Assembly (NCBI RefSeq): GCF_900108855.1
Contig: NZ_FNXY01000002.1
Span: forward strand, 124,001 to 188,000
From: Dyadobacter koreensis
GTDB taxonomy: Bacteria > Bacteroidota > Bacteroidia > Cytophagales > Spirosomataceae
Reading direction: 5' to 3'
DNA length: 64,000 bases
Below the pieces are notes generated by a model that searched no databases, was not told the origin of the DNA, and saw only the letters and a list, made by a program, of their open reading frames with translations. A program made the position numbers and the translations under genes. Of the stretch, positions 51,663-60,663 are shown in pieces. Position 1 is the first letter of the stretch. Each line of letters starts with the position of its first letter.

Positions 51663-52721
51663 CTAGACCCGTTCCAGTTTTACCGGATAAGTCTTTTTTG
51701 CATTCCATTGACACACATAAATGTTTTCGTCCTGATCAATACAAACATCGTGGCAGTGCATGAAGATCGGTTTGTCCTGAACCATCATTTGCAATTTTCC
51801 ACCAATGTATTCAGGTTTGGTACCGCCAGGATTGGAAATTACTTTATTGCTTTTATCCAAAATCGTAACAAATCCTGAATTGGGAGTCTGGTTGTAATAT
51901 CGTAACCGCGACCAGCAAACGCCGGCATATAGCGTATCGTTTTTAATAACAGGGCGACAAACAAAAGCTCCGGGCAAGAATAATGTTGATAAATATTTTC
52001 CGTCAAGTGTGAATCGTTTAAAAGAATTATGAACGCGGGAGGTCACAAGCAATGTCGGATTGGCTTTGTCGCGGTAATCGACCGTGATACCATGTGCCGT
52101 TGAAAACTGGCCATCCAAGTCTCCCGAGCCGCCAAATTTATCAATGTATTCACCTTTTGGTGTATATCTCAAAATCCATTGTGAACCGTATCCGTCCGCG
52201 ATATATATCGTTCCGTCCGGGCCGATCGCCGTTTCCGTCGGTTTAAAAGGATCAGATTCTTTGTAAGCGCCAACTTTCGAAGGGTGTTCAATCGTCAATA
52301 AAATATTTCCTTTTAAATCAGTCTTGAAAACCTTGCCGTTGGTGTCGCATATGAACAAATACTCGGCTCCGTTCGCGTTCCAGAGGGTTAACCCGTGACC
52401 ACCCGGAAATTCGTGACCCCAACTATCGAGCAATTTTCCTGAACGGTCATAGATCAGAATATTGTTTTTAACCTCATCGCCGACCATAATCAAACGGCCT
52501 TTGCTATCCTGAACCATTTCATGGCAATTATTGATCGGAAATTTCGAAGAATCAAGATTTCCCCAGCCTTGTTGGACACGGTATTTATGTGAACCATGAC
52601 CGATAATTTCTCCATCCGCTTTGGGCTTGGCATGAAGGATATAAAATGGCTTAAAGGTTATTGCAGCTGCAGTGGCAGCAGCAAACCGGGCGAATTGGCG
52701 ACGTGAATATTTCTGATCCAT
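51663..52721 (-). CDS. Tat-exported six-bladed beta-propeller (NHL-like) protein
   Basis: A 352-residue protein with a twin-arginine signal (YSRRQFARFAAATAAAI; Arg7-Arg8), so folded before export. NHL-type propeller strands follow: ILIYDRSGKLLDSWGHEFPGGHGLT, VFKTDLKGNILLTI, IGPDGTIYIADGYGSQWILRYTPKGEYIDKFGGSG, GQFSTAHGITVD, HDVCIDQDENIYVCQWN. Tat export hints at a bound metal or cofactor. Related proteins include peptidylamidoglycolate lyase-like propellers, but a function is not assigned. It is transcribed alone, 13 bases from the convergent membrane protein. Confidence 0.82.
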   Translation of the reverse strand: MDQKYSRRQFARFAAATAAAITFKPFYILHAKPKADGEIIGHGSHKYRVQQGWGNLDSSKFPINNCHEMVQDSKGRLIMVGDEVKNNILIYDRSGKLLDSWGHEFPGGHGLTLWNANGAEYLFICDTNGKVFKTDLKGNILLTIEHPSKVGAYKESDPFKPTETAIGPDGTIYIADGYGSQWILRYTPKGEYIDKFGGSGDLDGQFSTAHGITVDYRDKANPTLLVTSRVHNSFKRFTLDGKYLSTLFLPGAFVCRPVIKNDTLYAGVCWSRLRYYNQTPNSGFVTILDKSNKVISNPGGTKPEYIGGKLQMMVQDKPIFMHCHDVCIDQDENIYVCQWNAKKTYPVKLERV

Positions 52722-52777
52722 GGATTAAGGTTTTCATGAAAAAGACGAAGGAATTAATTTTCTCCCTATTCTCAATG

Positions 52778-52815
52778 AAAAAGAGCTTGTCGTTTTTTGA
52801 CGGCAAGCTCTTTTT
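52778..52815 (-). terminator. pfkB terminator
   Basis: Arms 52778-52792 and 52801-52815 (AAAAAGAGCTTG paired with CAAGCTCTTTTT, one G-T pair inward) with an A-run giving T-run on the minus strand, 25 bases after the pfkB stop. Confidence 0.85.
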
Positions 52816-52840
52816 AAAATTATAAACTTTATAAAGATTC

Positions 52841-53803
52841 TTATGAATTTCCGGAATATCGTTTTCCATAACGGTTTAACCAGTCCATCAGTTTGTTTAC
52901 ATCCTGCACTTTAAATAACTCACTTCCGGCACTCATTGTGGCAGCAGATCCGCAGGCGACGCCCATACGAACGGCTTCACGCAAAGATTTTCCTTGTGAA
53001 AGGGTCCAGACTATTCCGGCCACCATACTGTCACCTGCACCGACGGCACTTTTTTTCTTCACCGGCGGAGCTGGAATATGCTCGACTTGATCTTCGGTTA
53101 CAAGCATGGCGCCCATCGCTCCCATGGAAACTACGACCACCTCACACTGGTTACGAATAATTAGTGCCCGGGCTGCATCATCAACGTCATCCATTTCAAG
53201 TTTTTCAACACCAACCAGCTGACTGAGCTCGGTAATATTTGGCTTTAACAGATATACACCGGCTTCTGTTGCTGATTTCAATGCGTCACCGGAAGCGTCT
53301 GCTATAAATCGGGCCCCTTGCTTGTGTGCAATTTTTGCTATTTGTCCATAAAAATCGGCCGGCGCTCCGGGAGGTAAACTTCCGCTGGCAATGATGTAGG
53401 ATGGTTTTGGATCGAATTCTTCAATCGTCTCCAAAATCGAACGAACTTCTGTCGGCATTAACTCGGAACCTGGAACACCGAAACGATATTGGAATCCGGT
53501 ACTCGTTTCCAGTACGTGAAAGTTTTCGCGGGTCCATTGTTTAGTTTCTATAACCAGTGTTTCGACACCCTCACTTTTAACCAGTTTATGAAGGCGTTGT
53601 CCAGTCGGGCCGCCGATCGTGAAAATGGCCGTGGGATTTCCGCCCAAACGATGAATCGCTTTTGCTACGTTGATACCACCTCCGCCTGCTTCGAAATTAG
53701 GGGTGTCGCAGCGAAGTTTGTTCTCCGGTACGATGCGGTCTACGTTGGCACTTTTATCCAATGCCGGGTTAATAGTCAGCGTTACGATGGGTCCGGTAGC
53801 CAT
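52841..53803 (-). CDS. pfkB: 6-phosphofructokinase II (PfkB family)
   Basis: A 320-residue ribokinase-fold sugar-phosphate kinase. Its blocks closely follow E. coli PfkB: TLTINPALDKSANVDRIVPENKLRC, FEAGGGGINVAKAIHRLGG, WTRENFHV, ASGSLPPG, KPNITELSQLVG, VVVSMGAMGAMLV, and the catalytic loop SAVGAGDSMVAGI with the Asp base. It phosphorylates fructose 6-phosphate, or a related sugar phosphate such as tagatose 6-phosphate. It is transcribed alone with its own terminator. Confidence 0.9.
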   Translation of the reverse strand: MATGPIVTLTINPALDKSANVDRIVPENKLRCDTPNFEAGGGGINVAKAIHRLGGNPTAIFTIGGPTGQRLHKLVKSEGVETLVIETKQWTRENFHVLETSTGFQYRFGVPGSELMPTEVRSILETIEEFDPKPSYIIASGSLPPGAPADFYGQIAKIAHKQGARFIADASGDALKSATEAGVYLLKPNITELSQLVGVEKLEMDDVDDAARALIIRNQCEVVVVSMGAMGAMLVTEDQVEHIPAPPVKKKSAVGAGDSMVAGIVWTLSQGKSLREAVRMGVACGSAATMSAGSELFKVQDVNKLMDWLNRYGKRYSGNS

Positions 53804-53947
53804 ATTTTTTGAAATAATTTAATATAAAATTGAAACCAGTTACGAAGAATCGTGTCTACTTGACGAAATTACGTGAATATAAATAGAAAAGTGACCGACC
53901 CCAGTTTCATTTTAAATAATCTCAAAGAAAACCGGCACAATTCTTCC

Positions 53948-54718
53948 TTATCCTTCGGTAAGATTCCAGCCACCATCGACGGTTAGAATTTGCCCTGTTG
54001 TGAATTTTGACATATCAGACATAAAGTAAACAGCAGCTCCATCAAGATCGGCCGGCAGGCCAAATCGTCCGCCATTGAGCGTTTGTTTTGCACTTATAAA
54101 TTCTTCGATCTGCTGATCTTTATTTTCAGGACTTTCAATAATCGAAGGCGCAAGGACATTTATACGAATATTGTTCGGTGCGTAAGTCGCTGCAATGGAC
54201 TTCGAAAATCCAAGTACCGCAGATTTCGCCGTTGCATAAGCATGTGCAGAAAAATGTCCCGGAAAAGGAGTGAAATCGAGCGCCGAACTCATATTTAAAA
54301 TTGTTCCACCTTTACCCATACCAAGAAAAGCCTGAACGGCAGCTTGGTTGGACAACATCAGGGATGTTAAGTTAAGGTCCAGGGTATTAGTCCAACCACT
54401 TAACGTCAGTTGATGCAACGGGCCGTCGCCAAATTTTTTTCCGCTTCCGCCGGCGACGTGGTATAAACCATCGAAACTTCCGAATTCCCGGATGCACAAT
54501 TGAATTGCTTCCAGTGCTGTATTTGGTTGCGTCGCATCTCCCTGTTTCGCCCTCGACTGGCTTCCCAGCTGTAATTCTGCCACCAGACAGTTTTCCGGAT
54601 TACGGCCTACGACGATCACGTTTCCACCGTGTTTTACAAAAGCTTTGGCAGCCGAAAATCCCAACCCCGTAGTTCCTCCAATTATAACGATATTCTTATT
54701 TGACAGCCAATTTTCCAT
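53948..54718 (-). CDS. Short-chain dehydrogenase/reductase
   Basis: A 256-residue SDR. The coenzyme loop is GGTTGLGFSAAK, the Arg in VVGRNPEN suggests NADP(H), and the catalytic set is Ser (NMSSALDF), Tyr and Lys (HAYATAKSAV). The usual NAG is VAGG here. The C-terminus TTGQILTVDGGWNL is typical. The substrate is not known. It lies 145 bases upstream of pfkB on the same strand but without evidence of shared function. Confidence 0.88.
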   Translation of the reverse strand: MENWLSNKNIVIIGGTTGLGFSAAKAFVKHGGNVIVVGRNPENCLVAELQLGSQSRAKQGDATQPNTALEAIQLCIREFGSFDGLYHVAGGSGKKFGDGPLHQLTLSGWTNTLDLNLTSLMLSNQAAVQAFLGMGKGGTILNMSSALDFTPFPGHFSAHAYATAKSAVLGFSKSIAATYAPNNIRINVLAPSIIESPENKDQQIEEFISAKQTLNGGRFGLPADLDGAAVYFMSDMSKFTTGQILTVDGGWNLTEG

Positions 54719-54770
54719 AATGCGTTAATTTTTTATGCAAAATAGAACTATTGCCATAGAATATAAAATA

Positions 54771-54808
54771 AAAAACACCCCGCATCTCTGATTAAGAGTC
54801 GCGGGGTG
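54771..54808 (-). terminator. clpX terminator
   Basis: CACCCCGC (54776-54783) pairs with GCGGGGTG (54801-54808), with further pairing AGAGA/TCTCT inside, and a T-run on the minus strand. It follows the clpX stop by 21 bases. Confidence 0.85.
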
Positions 54809-54829
54809 CCTGTTATTGAATATAAATAT

Positions 54830-56074
54830 CTAAGCTACGGAACGAAGCAGAGACATCGATGATTTACTGAATTTCTCTTGTGCGTAGTCCAATGTCATCG
54901 TGAACTCTTTAACATCTTTTTGAGACGGCAGGTCAAACATAGCATCAGTCATGATCGATTCACAGATTGCACGGAGACCACGAGCGCCCAGTTTGCAAAG
55001 CATCGCCTGATCAACAATGAAATCAAGTACCTCTTCCGTAAAATGAAGCGTGATGCCTTCCATAGCAAAAAGTTTGCTGTACTGTTTAACCAAAGCATTC
55101 TTTGGTTCAGTCAAAATACGGCGCAATGTTTCACGATCAAGTGGGTTCAAATGTGTAAGAACGGGAAGACGTCCGATCAATTCAGGAATTAATCCGAATG
55201 ATTTCAAATCCTGAGCCGTTACATAACGCATTAAATTACCCTTGTCAAAAATTTCGATGATACGGTTATCACCTGAAAACCCGATTGGTCGTGTATTGAT
55301 ACGTTTTGCGATATGGCGTTCGATACCATCAAATGCTCCGCCACAAATGAAAAGAATATTTTCAGTATTGATCGTGATCATTTTCTGGTCCGGATGCTTA
55401 CGGCCACCTTGCGGCGGTACGTTAACAGATGATCCTTCCAGCAATTTCAAAAGAGCCTGCTGCACACCTTCACCACTTACATCACGAGTAATAGATGGAT
55501 TGTCAGATTTTCTGGCAATTTTATCCATTTCGTCAATGTAAACGATACCGCGTTCTGCTGCTTCGACGTTGTAATCCGCGGCCTGCAAAAGACGAGTCAG
55601 AATCGTTTCAACGTCTTCTCCCACATAACCTGCTTCCGTAACCACGGTTGCATCTGCGATGCAGAAAGGAACCTGAAGAATACGTGCGATTGATTTTGCA
55701 AGATAAGTTTTACCAGTACCGGTTTCTCCAACCATAATGATATTTGATTTTTCAATCACAACATCATCTTCTGTTACAGTTTGATTAAGGCGTTTGTAGT
55801 GATTATAAACCGCCACAGCTAATGAACGCTTGGCTTCATCCTGACCTATCACATATTGTTCAAGAAAACGTTTGATTTCCGTCGGAGGAATCGATTTAAG
55901 TTTTGGCAACTTCGTTTTCTTATCCTTCTTATCATCTTTTGAATTTAACTCCTCAGTAATAACCTGATATCCCTGTGCAATACAATGATTGCAGATGTGG
56001 GCATCAATACCAGAGAGTAAAAGTTCAACTTCATTTTTTTTGCGTCCGCAAAACGAACAACTTACTTGTGCCAT
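54830..56074 (-). CDS. clpX: ATP-dependent protease ATPase subunit ClpX
   Basis: A 414-residue AAA+ unfoldase that feeds substrates to ClpP. The N-terminal zinc domain has Cys6, Cys9, Cys28 and Cys31 (SCSFCGRK ... HICNHC); Walker A is GETGTGKT (116-123); Walker B is VYIDEMDKI; the ClpP-docking IGF loop and sensor regions (ARGLRAICE) are present. Full length for the family. clpP lies 346 bases upstream on the same strand, separated by a terminator, so the two genes are neighbours but not necessarily co-transcribed. A TACTTTTG box at 56171-56178 may be its own -7. Confidence 0.97.
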   Translation of the reverse strand: MAQVSCSFCGRKKNEVELLLSGIDAHICNHCIAQGYQVITEELNSKDDKKDKKTKLPKLKSIPPTEIKRFLEQYVIGQDEAKRSLAVAVYNHYKRLNQTVTEDDVVIEKSNIIMVGETGTGKTYLAKSIARILQVPFCIADATVVTEAGYVGEDVETILTRLLQAADYNVEAAERGIVYIDEMDKIARKSDNPSITRDVSGEGVQQALLKLLEGSSVNVPPQGGRKHPDQKMITINTENILFICGGAFDGIERHIAKRINTRPIGFSGDNRIIEIFDKGNLMRYVTAQDLKSFGLIPELIGRLPVLTHLNPLDRETLRRILTEPKNALVKQYSKLFAMEGITLHFTEEVLDFIVDQAMLCKLGARGLRAICESIMTDAMFDLPSQKDVKEFTMTLDYAQEKFSKSSMSLLRSVA

Positions 56075-56170
56075 TGGTGAATATATACAGTTATTAATTT
56101 TACAACTATTAATCAGATACTTATCAAAACAACTGTACCGTGAGAAATATTAATGGGTATTTAACTACAA

Positions 56171-56178
56171 CAAAAGTA
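56171..56178 (-). promoter_or_regulatory. Candidate -7 box of clpX
   Basis: Minus-strand TACTTTTG, about 97 bases before the clpX ATG. The nearest upstream TTTG is only 14 bases away, so the -33 is poor. Nothing else is seen in 56075-56363. Confidence 0.4.
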
Positions 56179-56363
56179 TCGGGGGCATTGTTCAAAAGAC
56201 TAAATTTTATCTCCTGAATTTGATATACGCGCACTTATACTCCTGTAAGTTGTGCTGGCTTGAAATGAATTAGTAACCTTGTTCTTTTTCAATGCACTAG
56301 CCATTTTCCCCAAAGTTCCGGCTTTTTCAACTTGTTACCAAATTCATTCGCAGTCGCAAAAAG

Positions 56364-56398
56364 AAAATCGCCCGAAAGTTTGATTCTCGGGCGATTTT
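56364..56398 (-). terminator. clpP terminator
   Basis: AAAATCGCCCGA (56364-56375) pairs with TCGGGCGATTTT (56387-56398) around an 11-base loop. It lies 22 bases after the clpP stop and separates it from clpX. Confidence 0.85.
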
Positions 56399-56420
56399 AT
56401 AACCATTGATTTCAAAAAAC

Positions 56421-57095
56421 TTATTTATCGCGTGTTAAAACTTCATCGATAAGTCCATATTCTTTTGCTTCGTAGGCCCGTAACCATTTGTCACGATCAG
56501 AGTCGATACCAATTTGTTCAGCAGTCTGACCAGTATGTTTCGCAAGAATCTCGTAAAGCTCATGACGAAGTTTTACGATTTCACGGGTTGTGATCTCGAT
56601 ATCAACAGAAGTTCCCTGCGCTCCGCCAGATGGCTGGTGGATCATCACACGAGCATGAGGAAGAGCAGAACGTTTTCCTGCCGCGCCGCCTGCAAGCAAT
56701 ACAGCTCCCATTGAAGCAGCAAGACTTGTACAAACAGTAGCCACGTCCGGACGGACATATTGCATGGTATCATAAATACCCAAACCTGCATAAACAGATC
56801 CACCGGGACTGTTGATATACATAAGGATATCCTTCTTGGGATCCGCTGATTCCAGGAACAAAAGCTGAGCAACAATTATATTGGCAATATTATCATCAAC
56901 ACCGGTTCCCATAAAGATGATACGGTCAGCCATTAATCTTGAAAATACATCCACTTCACGAAAGTTCATCGGACGCTCTTCAATAACCGAACGGGTCATG
57001 TTTTCAACAGTGTGGTTCATGTAACCGTCAACTGTAAGGCCACTCATTCCTAAATGATGAACGGCATATTTTCTAAATTCATTTCCGTGATTCAT
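56421..57095 (-). CDS. clpP: ATP-dependent Clp protease proteolytic subunit
   Basis: A 224-residue serine peptidase. The catalytic Ser128 lies in [15 protein letters not shown] and His153 in [31 protein letters not shown] and [19 protein letters not shown] are conserved. It assembles as a double heptamer with ClpX. The N-terminal 30 residues are a propeptide-like extension typical of bacterial ClpP. The upstream 298 bases (57096-57394) separate it from the divergent XRE gene and hold no clear consensus promoter. Confidence 0.97.
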   Translation of the reverse strand: MNHGNEFRKYAVHHLGMSGLTVDGYMNHTVENMTRSVIEERPMNFREVDVFSRLMADRIIFMGTGVDDNIANIIVAQLLFLESADPKKDILMYINSPGGSVYAGLGIYDTMQYVRPDVATVCTSLAASMGAVLLAGGAAGKRSALPHARVMIHQPSGGAQGTSVDIEITTREIVKLRHELYEILAKHTGQTAEQIGIDSDRDKWLRAYEAKEYGLIDEVLTRDK

Positions 57096-57394
57096 GAATA
57101 AACTTTAAATTTTAAAATAATATGTAATGGATAGAGTACATCTCTCAAAGAACAAAAAGCCGCACTGCTTAGTTTCGAAATACGAATATGCTGATTTGTT
57201 TCTTTGTTCTTCACAAAATTGACTATTTCATTGAATAATCCTCGTCTGTTTCAGTTATAATTTGTCGAAAAATCCGAGAAGCGATTCTTTGAATGCTTTT
57301 TAACTTGCATACGTTATCACTAAAAAGCCAATAATACGAGTAAAATTTAGTCTTTCAGAAATTCGGTGTTAAAATTTATTCTGTCGAGCAGACT

Positions 57395-57772
57395 ATGAAC
57401 AATACGAACAATCCATCAGAAAAAATACGGCAGCTGCGTCTGCAAAAAGATTTGTCGCAGGAGAATATGGCCGATATGCTTGGACTTTCCACGACGGCCT
57501 ACGGTGATATGGAAAGAGGGAGAACTGAACTATCTTTTTCCCGACTGGAAAATATTGCCAAGTTATTGGATGTTTCATTACCGGAACTGCTGGGTTTTGA
57601 GTCAAAAACACTTTCGGAAACAGAATGGCTTCGTCAGGAAAATGAAAGGCTTTTAACGGCTAATGCCAAACTGCAAAATGAGCTGGATCTCTGGAAGAAA
57701 AGATTTGGATCTTTGGTGACTTTGGAAATTGGAAGACAGGTACAACAGCATCGGGAGCCGATTGGATTTTGA
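57395..57772 (+). CDS. XRE-family transcriptional regulator with coiled-coil tail
   Basis: A 125-residue protein with a Cro/CI-type HTH at residues about 9-65 (IRQLRLQKDLSQENMADMLGLSTTAYGDMERGRTELSFSRLENIAKLLDVSLPELLG), followed by a heptad-patterned tail (TEWLRQENERLLTANAKLQNELDLWKKRF) likely to dimerise as a coiled coil. No ligand domain is present. It is divergent from clpP and followed by a region of broken small frames. Targets are unknown. Confidence 0.88.
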   Translation: MNNTNNPSEKIRQLRLQKDLSQENMADMLGLSTTAYGDMERGRTELSFSRLENIAKLLDVSLPELLGFESKTLSETEWLRQENERLLTANAKLQNELDLWKKRFGSLVTLEIGRQVQQHREPIGF

Positions 57773-57870
57773 GGTTCAAGCTTTTTATAAATTATACTTC
57801 ATACTTAAATTGATAACCAATTTTTGTAAAAGATAAATTTGCGTCTTAAAAAAGCTAACCACGATTTTAG

Positions 57871-57960
57871 ATGGAAAAGCATATAAAATTTGATAAGCCG
57901 ATTCCGGAAACGATCAAGATGGCATTGAAGTACAAGCGGCAATGGCGAGAAAAAGTCTAG
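57871..57960 (+). CDS. Possible tiny ORF or gene remnant (29 aa)
   Basis: ATG at 57871 opens a 29-codon frame (MEKHIKFDKPIPETI...) ending TAG at 57960. Beyond the stop the same frame continues SGEIKVNPSRKAS before TAA. Basic, no known family. It may be a decayed gene or chance; the stretch 57773-58103 holds nothing better. Confidence 0.25.
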   Translation: MEKHIKFDKPIPETIKMALKYKRQWREKV

Positions 57961-58103
57961 TCGGGAGAAATTAAAGTGAATCCATCTCGAAAAGCTTCGT
58001 AACTCTTTTAAGTTAAGTGACGGAACACATGACAAGGGCCGGGCAACGGTTTTTGGAAAATTCTTGTTTTTGTACAAGGAGAACGCACTTTTAAGATTGA
58101 TAA

Positions 58104-58577
58104 ATGATGTATACACAAAAAGAAAAAAGTAATGAGAAACCAGGGGTGTGGTTTTTTCTTTTGATGTTTGGACTGGGATTTGCCTTTCTTTTAATTACGT
58201 ATGGAATGTATCGAGATTCTGCTTGGAAGGATGAAATGTCAACCCATAGTCCAACGGTTTGCATGAAAATAGCATATGGTACCAAAGGAGCTGGGACGGT
58301 GAAAAATCCTGATAATATTTATGCTGAATACCAAGGTAAAACGTACAATTTTGAAATGGGGAGAAAGTATTATCGTAGTTTGCTTGGTGTTGACACTATT
58401 GAAGTTTACTATGATAAAGCCAGCGACAGAGCCTTTCTTTTAGGATCGGGGAATGTCCGACATTTTACTGCACTATATTTTTTTGTTGGCGGAATTGGGC
58501 TTGCAATAATTGTCGGAAGTATTTCGGAATTTATTAAGCTTATTCAAGCAAGCCGTGAAAAAGGATTTAATGCTTAA
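58104..58577 (+). CDS. Small membrane protein, DUF3592-like
   Basis: A 157-residue protein with two membrane helices (about 15-35 and 122-145) enclosing a soluble beta-rich part (PTVCMKIAYGTKGAGTVKNPDNIYAEYQGKTYNFEMGRKYYRSLLGVDTIEVYYDKASDRAFLLG). The layout is that of DUF3592-type proteins, small envelope proteins of unknown function. The family call rests on layout and the VxVYYDP-like segment (here IEVYYDKA). It lies alone between the XRE gene and tig. Confidence 0.65.
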   Translation: MMYTQKEKSNEKPGVWFFLLMFGLGFAFLLITYGMYRDSAWKDEMSTHSPTVCMKIAYGTKGAGTVKNPDNIYAEYQGKTYNFEMGRKYYRSLLGVDTIEVYYDKASDRAFLLGSGNVRHFTALYFFVGGIGLAIIVGSISEFIKLIQASREKGFNA

Positions 58578-58839
58578 AACTAGTTTAACTTGTCGCAAAT
58601 AACGTCCGTTTCCTAAGACCGGAGCCGCCGTGATTTGACTGTCTAAAATGACTCAAAAAGTGTATCATTTTGTCATTTCACAAATCAAAATAACGTTTTA
58701 ATAGTTGCCCTAAGTTAGTGAGACTAAATTACCTTTCACATTCATTCCGGATCTTCCGGGTGCCGGGTGCAATGATTATTCTTTTCCTTTTAAGCGCTAA
58801 CTTGCCACGGCAGCTTTATCAACGCGAATTATAGTCATA
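58578..58839. other. 262-base intergenic region
   Basis: No gene, tRNA or promoter is supported in this stretch before the tig terminator. It contains a GC-rich patch (CCGGATCTTCCGGGTGCCGGG, part) near 58746 of unknown meaning. Confidence 0.4.
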
Positions 58840-58885
58840 AAATAAAACGAGGTCAACTTTCTAAAAAGTTGACCTCGTTTTATTT
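58840..58885. terminator. Perfect 21-base-arm terminator (tig and convergent gene)
   Basis: Arms 58840-58860 and 58865-58885 are perfectly complementary (core ACGAGGTCAACTTT/AAAGTTGACCTCGT) around CTAA, AT-rich at the outside. It ends the minus-strand tig unit and could also stop plus-strand transcripts. Confidence 0.88.
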
Positions 58886-58909
58886 ATATCACAATGAAAT
58901 ACTTATAAA

Positions 58910-60253
58910 CTAAGCAACTTCACCCTTTGCAAGTTTTTCGAATTCAGCCACATCAATTGTTTTTTCATCCGTAGCAACCTGGCTGCGAACGATATCGATG
59001 ATTTTGTTATCAAAAACCTGATTGAATATTTGAGAATAGTTATCGCGTTCTTTGTCTGCAAGATAGCCAGCCGCAACACGGTCAATGGTATCAGTCATAC
59101 TGTCGTCGTCTCCGTACATACCGAACTGGCCGCGAACCATCTGTTTTGTAAATTCAAGAATTTCAGGGTATTCAACTTTAACACCTTCTGAATCTGCAAT
59201 TTTATTTTTAATCAAGCTCAATTTCAAAGACTTTTGGAAATCTTCGAATTGTTCTTCGATTTGTTCACGAGTAAATTTGCCCTCATTAGTGCGTTCCAAC
59301 CAATCTTTAAGGAATTCACCTGGAAGTTCGATCTGGATTGAATCAAGCAAAGCAGTTTCAAGATCACGACGAAGAAGCGCTTCTGTTTCGCGTTCGTAAT
59401 TTCCTTTAATTACTTCCGTAACTTTTTCATTGAAAGATTCTTCGCTGTCAGCAACGCCTGGTCCAAGAACCTTATCGAAAAACTCCTGGTTAACTTCTGC
59501 TGGTGCAGAGCGCGTGATATCTTCAACGATCAAAGTGAAATCACCTGAAAGTTCGCCGATATCTTCTTTTTTCTTACCAGTAACGTGCGCAATCGCAGAC
59601 TGGTCAGCAAAAGTATTCTGGATATCAAAAGTTACAACGTCGTCTTTTTTCAAGCCGATAAATTTAGCCTGATTTTCTTCTGCTACCTGTTTTGTAGGGA
59701 TAGCAGTACGTGTTGTAAATTCAGTAGATTCTTGTTTCAATTCACCAAAAATCATGTCACCTAATTCACTTACTTCCGGGTGAATGCTATCAGCAAATCT
59801 TTCACGAAGACTGTCAACGGTTTTTGTTAACTCGTTTTCGTCAGTTTCAATCGTATAACGTTTTACCGCAGGAATTTCAGAAAGATTAACTTCGAAATCA
59901 GTAGCAACACCAAGATCGTAGCTAAATTCGAAATCACCTGGTTTGTCCCAGTTCGCTTCTTCTGCTTTTTCGCGGTTAGGAATTGGATCTCCAACTACCT
60001 GTAATTTATTTTCGCGGATATAAGTGCTTACTGCATTGCTCAAAAGACTGTTTACCTCGTCCACTAATATGCTTTTTCCATACATGCGCTGAATTACATG
60101 GGATGGTACTTTGCCAGGACGAAAGCCTTTTAAATTCACACGTTTTGAGTAATCCTTGATAGACTTATCAACTTTTGGCTGATAATCATCTTTGGTTAGC
60201 GTAACTTTAAGAGAGGCCAATGTTGGCGAATTCTTCTCTAATAAAACTTCCAT
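58910..60253 (-). CDS. tig: Trigger factor (ribosome-associated chaperone)
   Basis: A 447-residue trigger factor from the ATG at 60253 (MEVLLEKNSPTLASLKVTLTKDDYQ); the frame runs 26 codons further upstream into the tRNA terminator and is not coding there. The ribosome-binding tail-loop signature is VNLKGFRPGKVP. The PPIase-like middle domain (about 165-245) is degenerate, as is usual in Bacteroidota. The C-terminal helical chaperone arms follow. With clpP and clpX nearby on the same strand it recalls the tig-clpP-clpX row of other bacteria, here split by two plus-strand genes. Confidence 0.94.
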   Translation of the reverse strand: MEVLLEKNSPTLASLKVTLTKDDYQPKVDKSIKDYSKRVNLKGFRPGKVPSHVIQRMYGKSILVDEVNSLLSNAVSTYIRENKLQVVGDPIPNREKAEEANWDKPGDFEFSYDLGVATDFEVNLSEIPAVKRYTIETDENELTKTVDSLRERFADSIHPEVSELGDMIFGELKQESTEFTTRTAIPTKQVAEENQAKFIGLKKDDVVTFDIQNTFADQSAIAHVTGKKKEDIGELSGDFTLIVEDITRSAPAEVNQEFFDKVLGPGVADSEESFNEKVTEVIKGNYERETEALLRRDLETALLDSIQIELPGEFLKDWLERTNEGKFTREQIEEQFEDFQKSLKLSLIKNKIADSEGVKVEYPEILEFTKQMVRGQFGMYGDDDSMTDTIDRVAAGYLADKERDNYSQIFNQVFDNKIIDIVRSQVATDEKTIDVAEFEKLAKGEVA

Positions 60254-60293
60254 GCTTATTGCTATTAGTAAATGTGCTTTTTTAAGTAAAACG

Positions 60294-60333
60294 CAAACAA
60301 AAATGCCCTCAAAACAGTGTCCTGAGGGCATTT
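60294..60333 (-). terminator. Terminator after tRNA-Leu
   Basis: AAATGCCCTCA (60301-60311) pairs with TGAGGGCATTT (60323-60333); T-run on the minus strand. It lies between the tRNA and tig on the same strand and ends the tRNA transcript. Confidence 0.8.
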
Positions 60334-60410
60334 GACGGGTTTACTACGGAGCAGTTCATCTTCTTATTTCAGATAGGAAACATGACGCCCCGTCAATCCC
60401 TTGTTAGTTG

Positions 60411-60492
60411 TACGGGCGGAGGGAATCGAACCCCCACGCCTTGCGGCACTAGATCCTAAGTCTAGCACGTCTACCAGTTCCGCCACGCCCGC
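60411..60492 (-). tRNA. tRNA-Leu (anticodon UAG)
   Basis: An 82-base class II tRNA on the minus strand. The acceptor stem GCGGGCG pairs with CGCCCGT (one G-U at the end), anticodon stem CTAGA/TCTAG encloses loop CTTAGGA with anticodon TAG, a long variable arm (TGCCGCAAGGCG) marks it as Leu, and the T loop is GGTTCGATTCC. The CCA end is not encoded. Decodes CUA and other CUN codons. Confidence 0.95.
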
Positions 60493-60663
60493 TCTTATTT
60501 TCTCTTTAATCTTCAACCCTTGTCGTTGGTTGGGAGTGCAAAGGTAGCAAAGTTTATTTTAAACATGCAAACTTTTTGAAAAATATTTTTTGAAAAATAA
60601 TTTTGTTGAATAATCTCGCTAAAATTTGTTATTTTGGTGAAGCGTACTAATTACTATTAAGCA

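Noticed and set aside
57805..58116. 103-residue minus-strand ORF
   Set aside because: Rich in Phe, Lys and Ser with no family pattern, and overlaps the start of the DUF3592-like gene; reads as a chance frame in AT-rich DNA.
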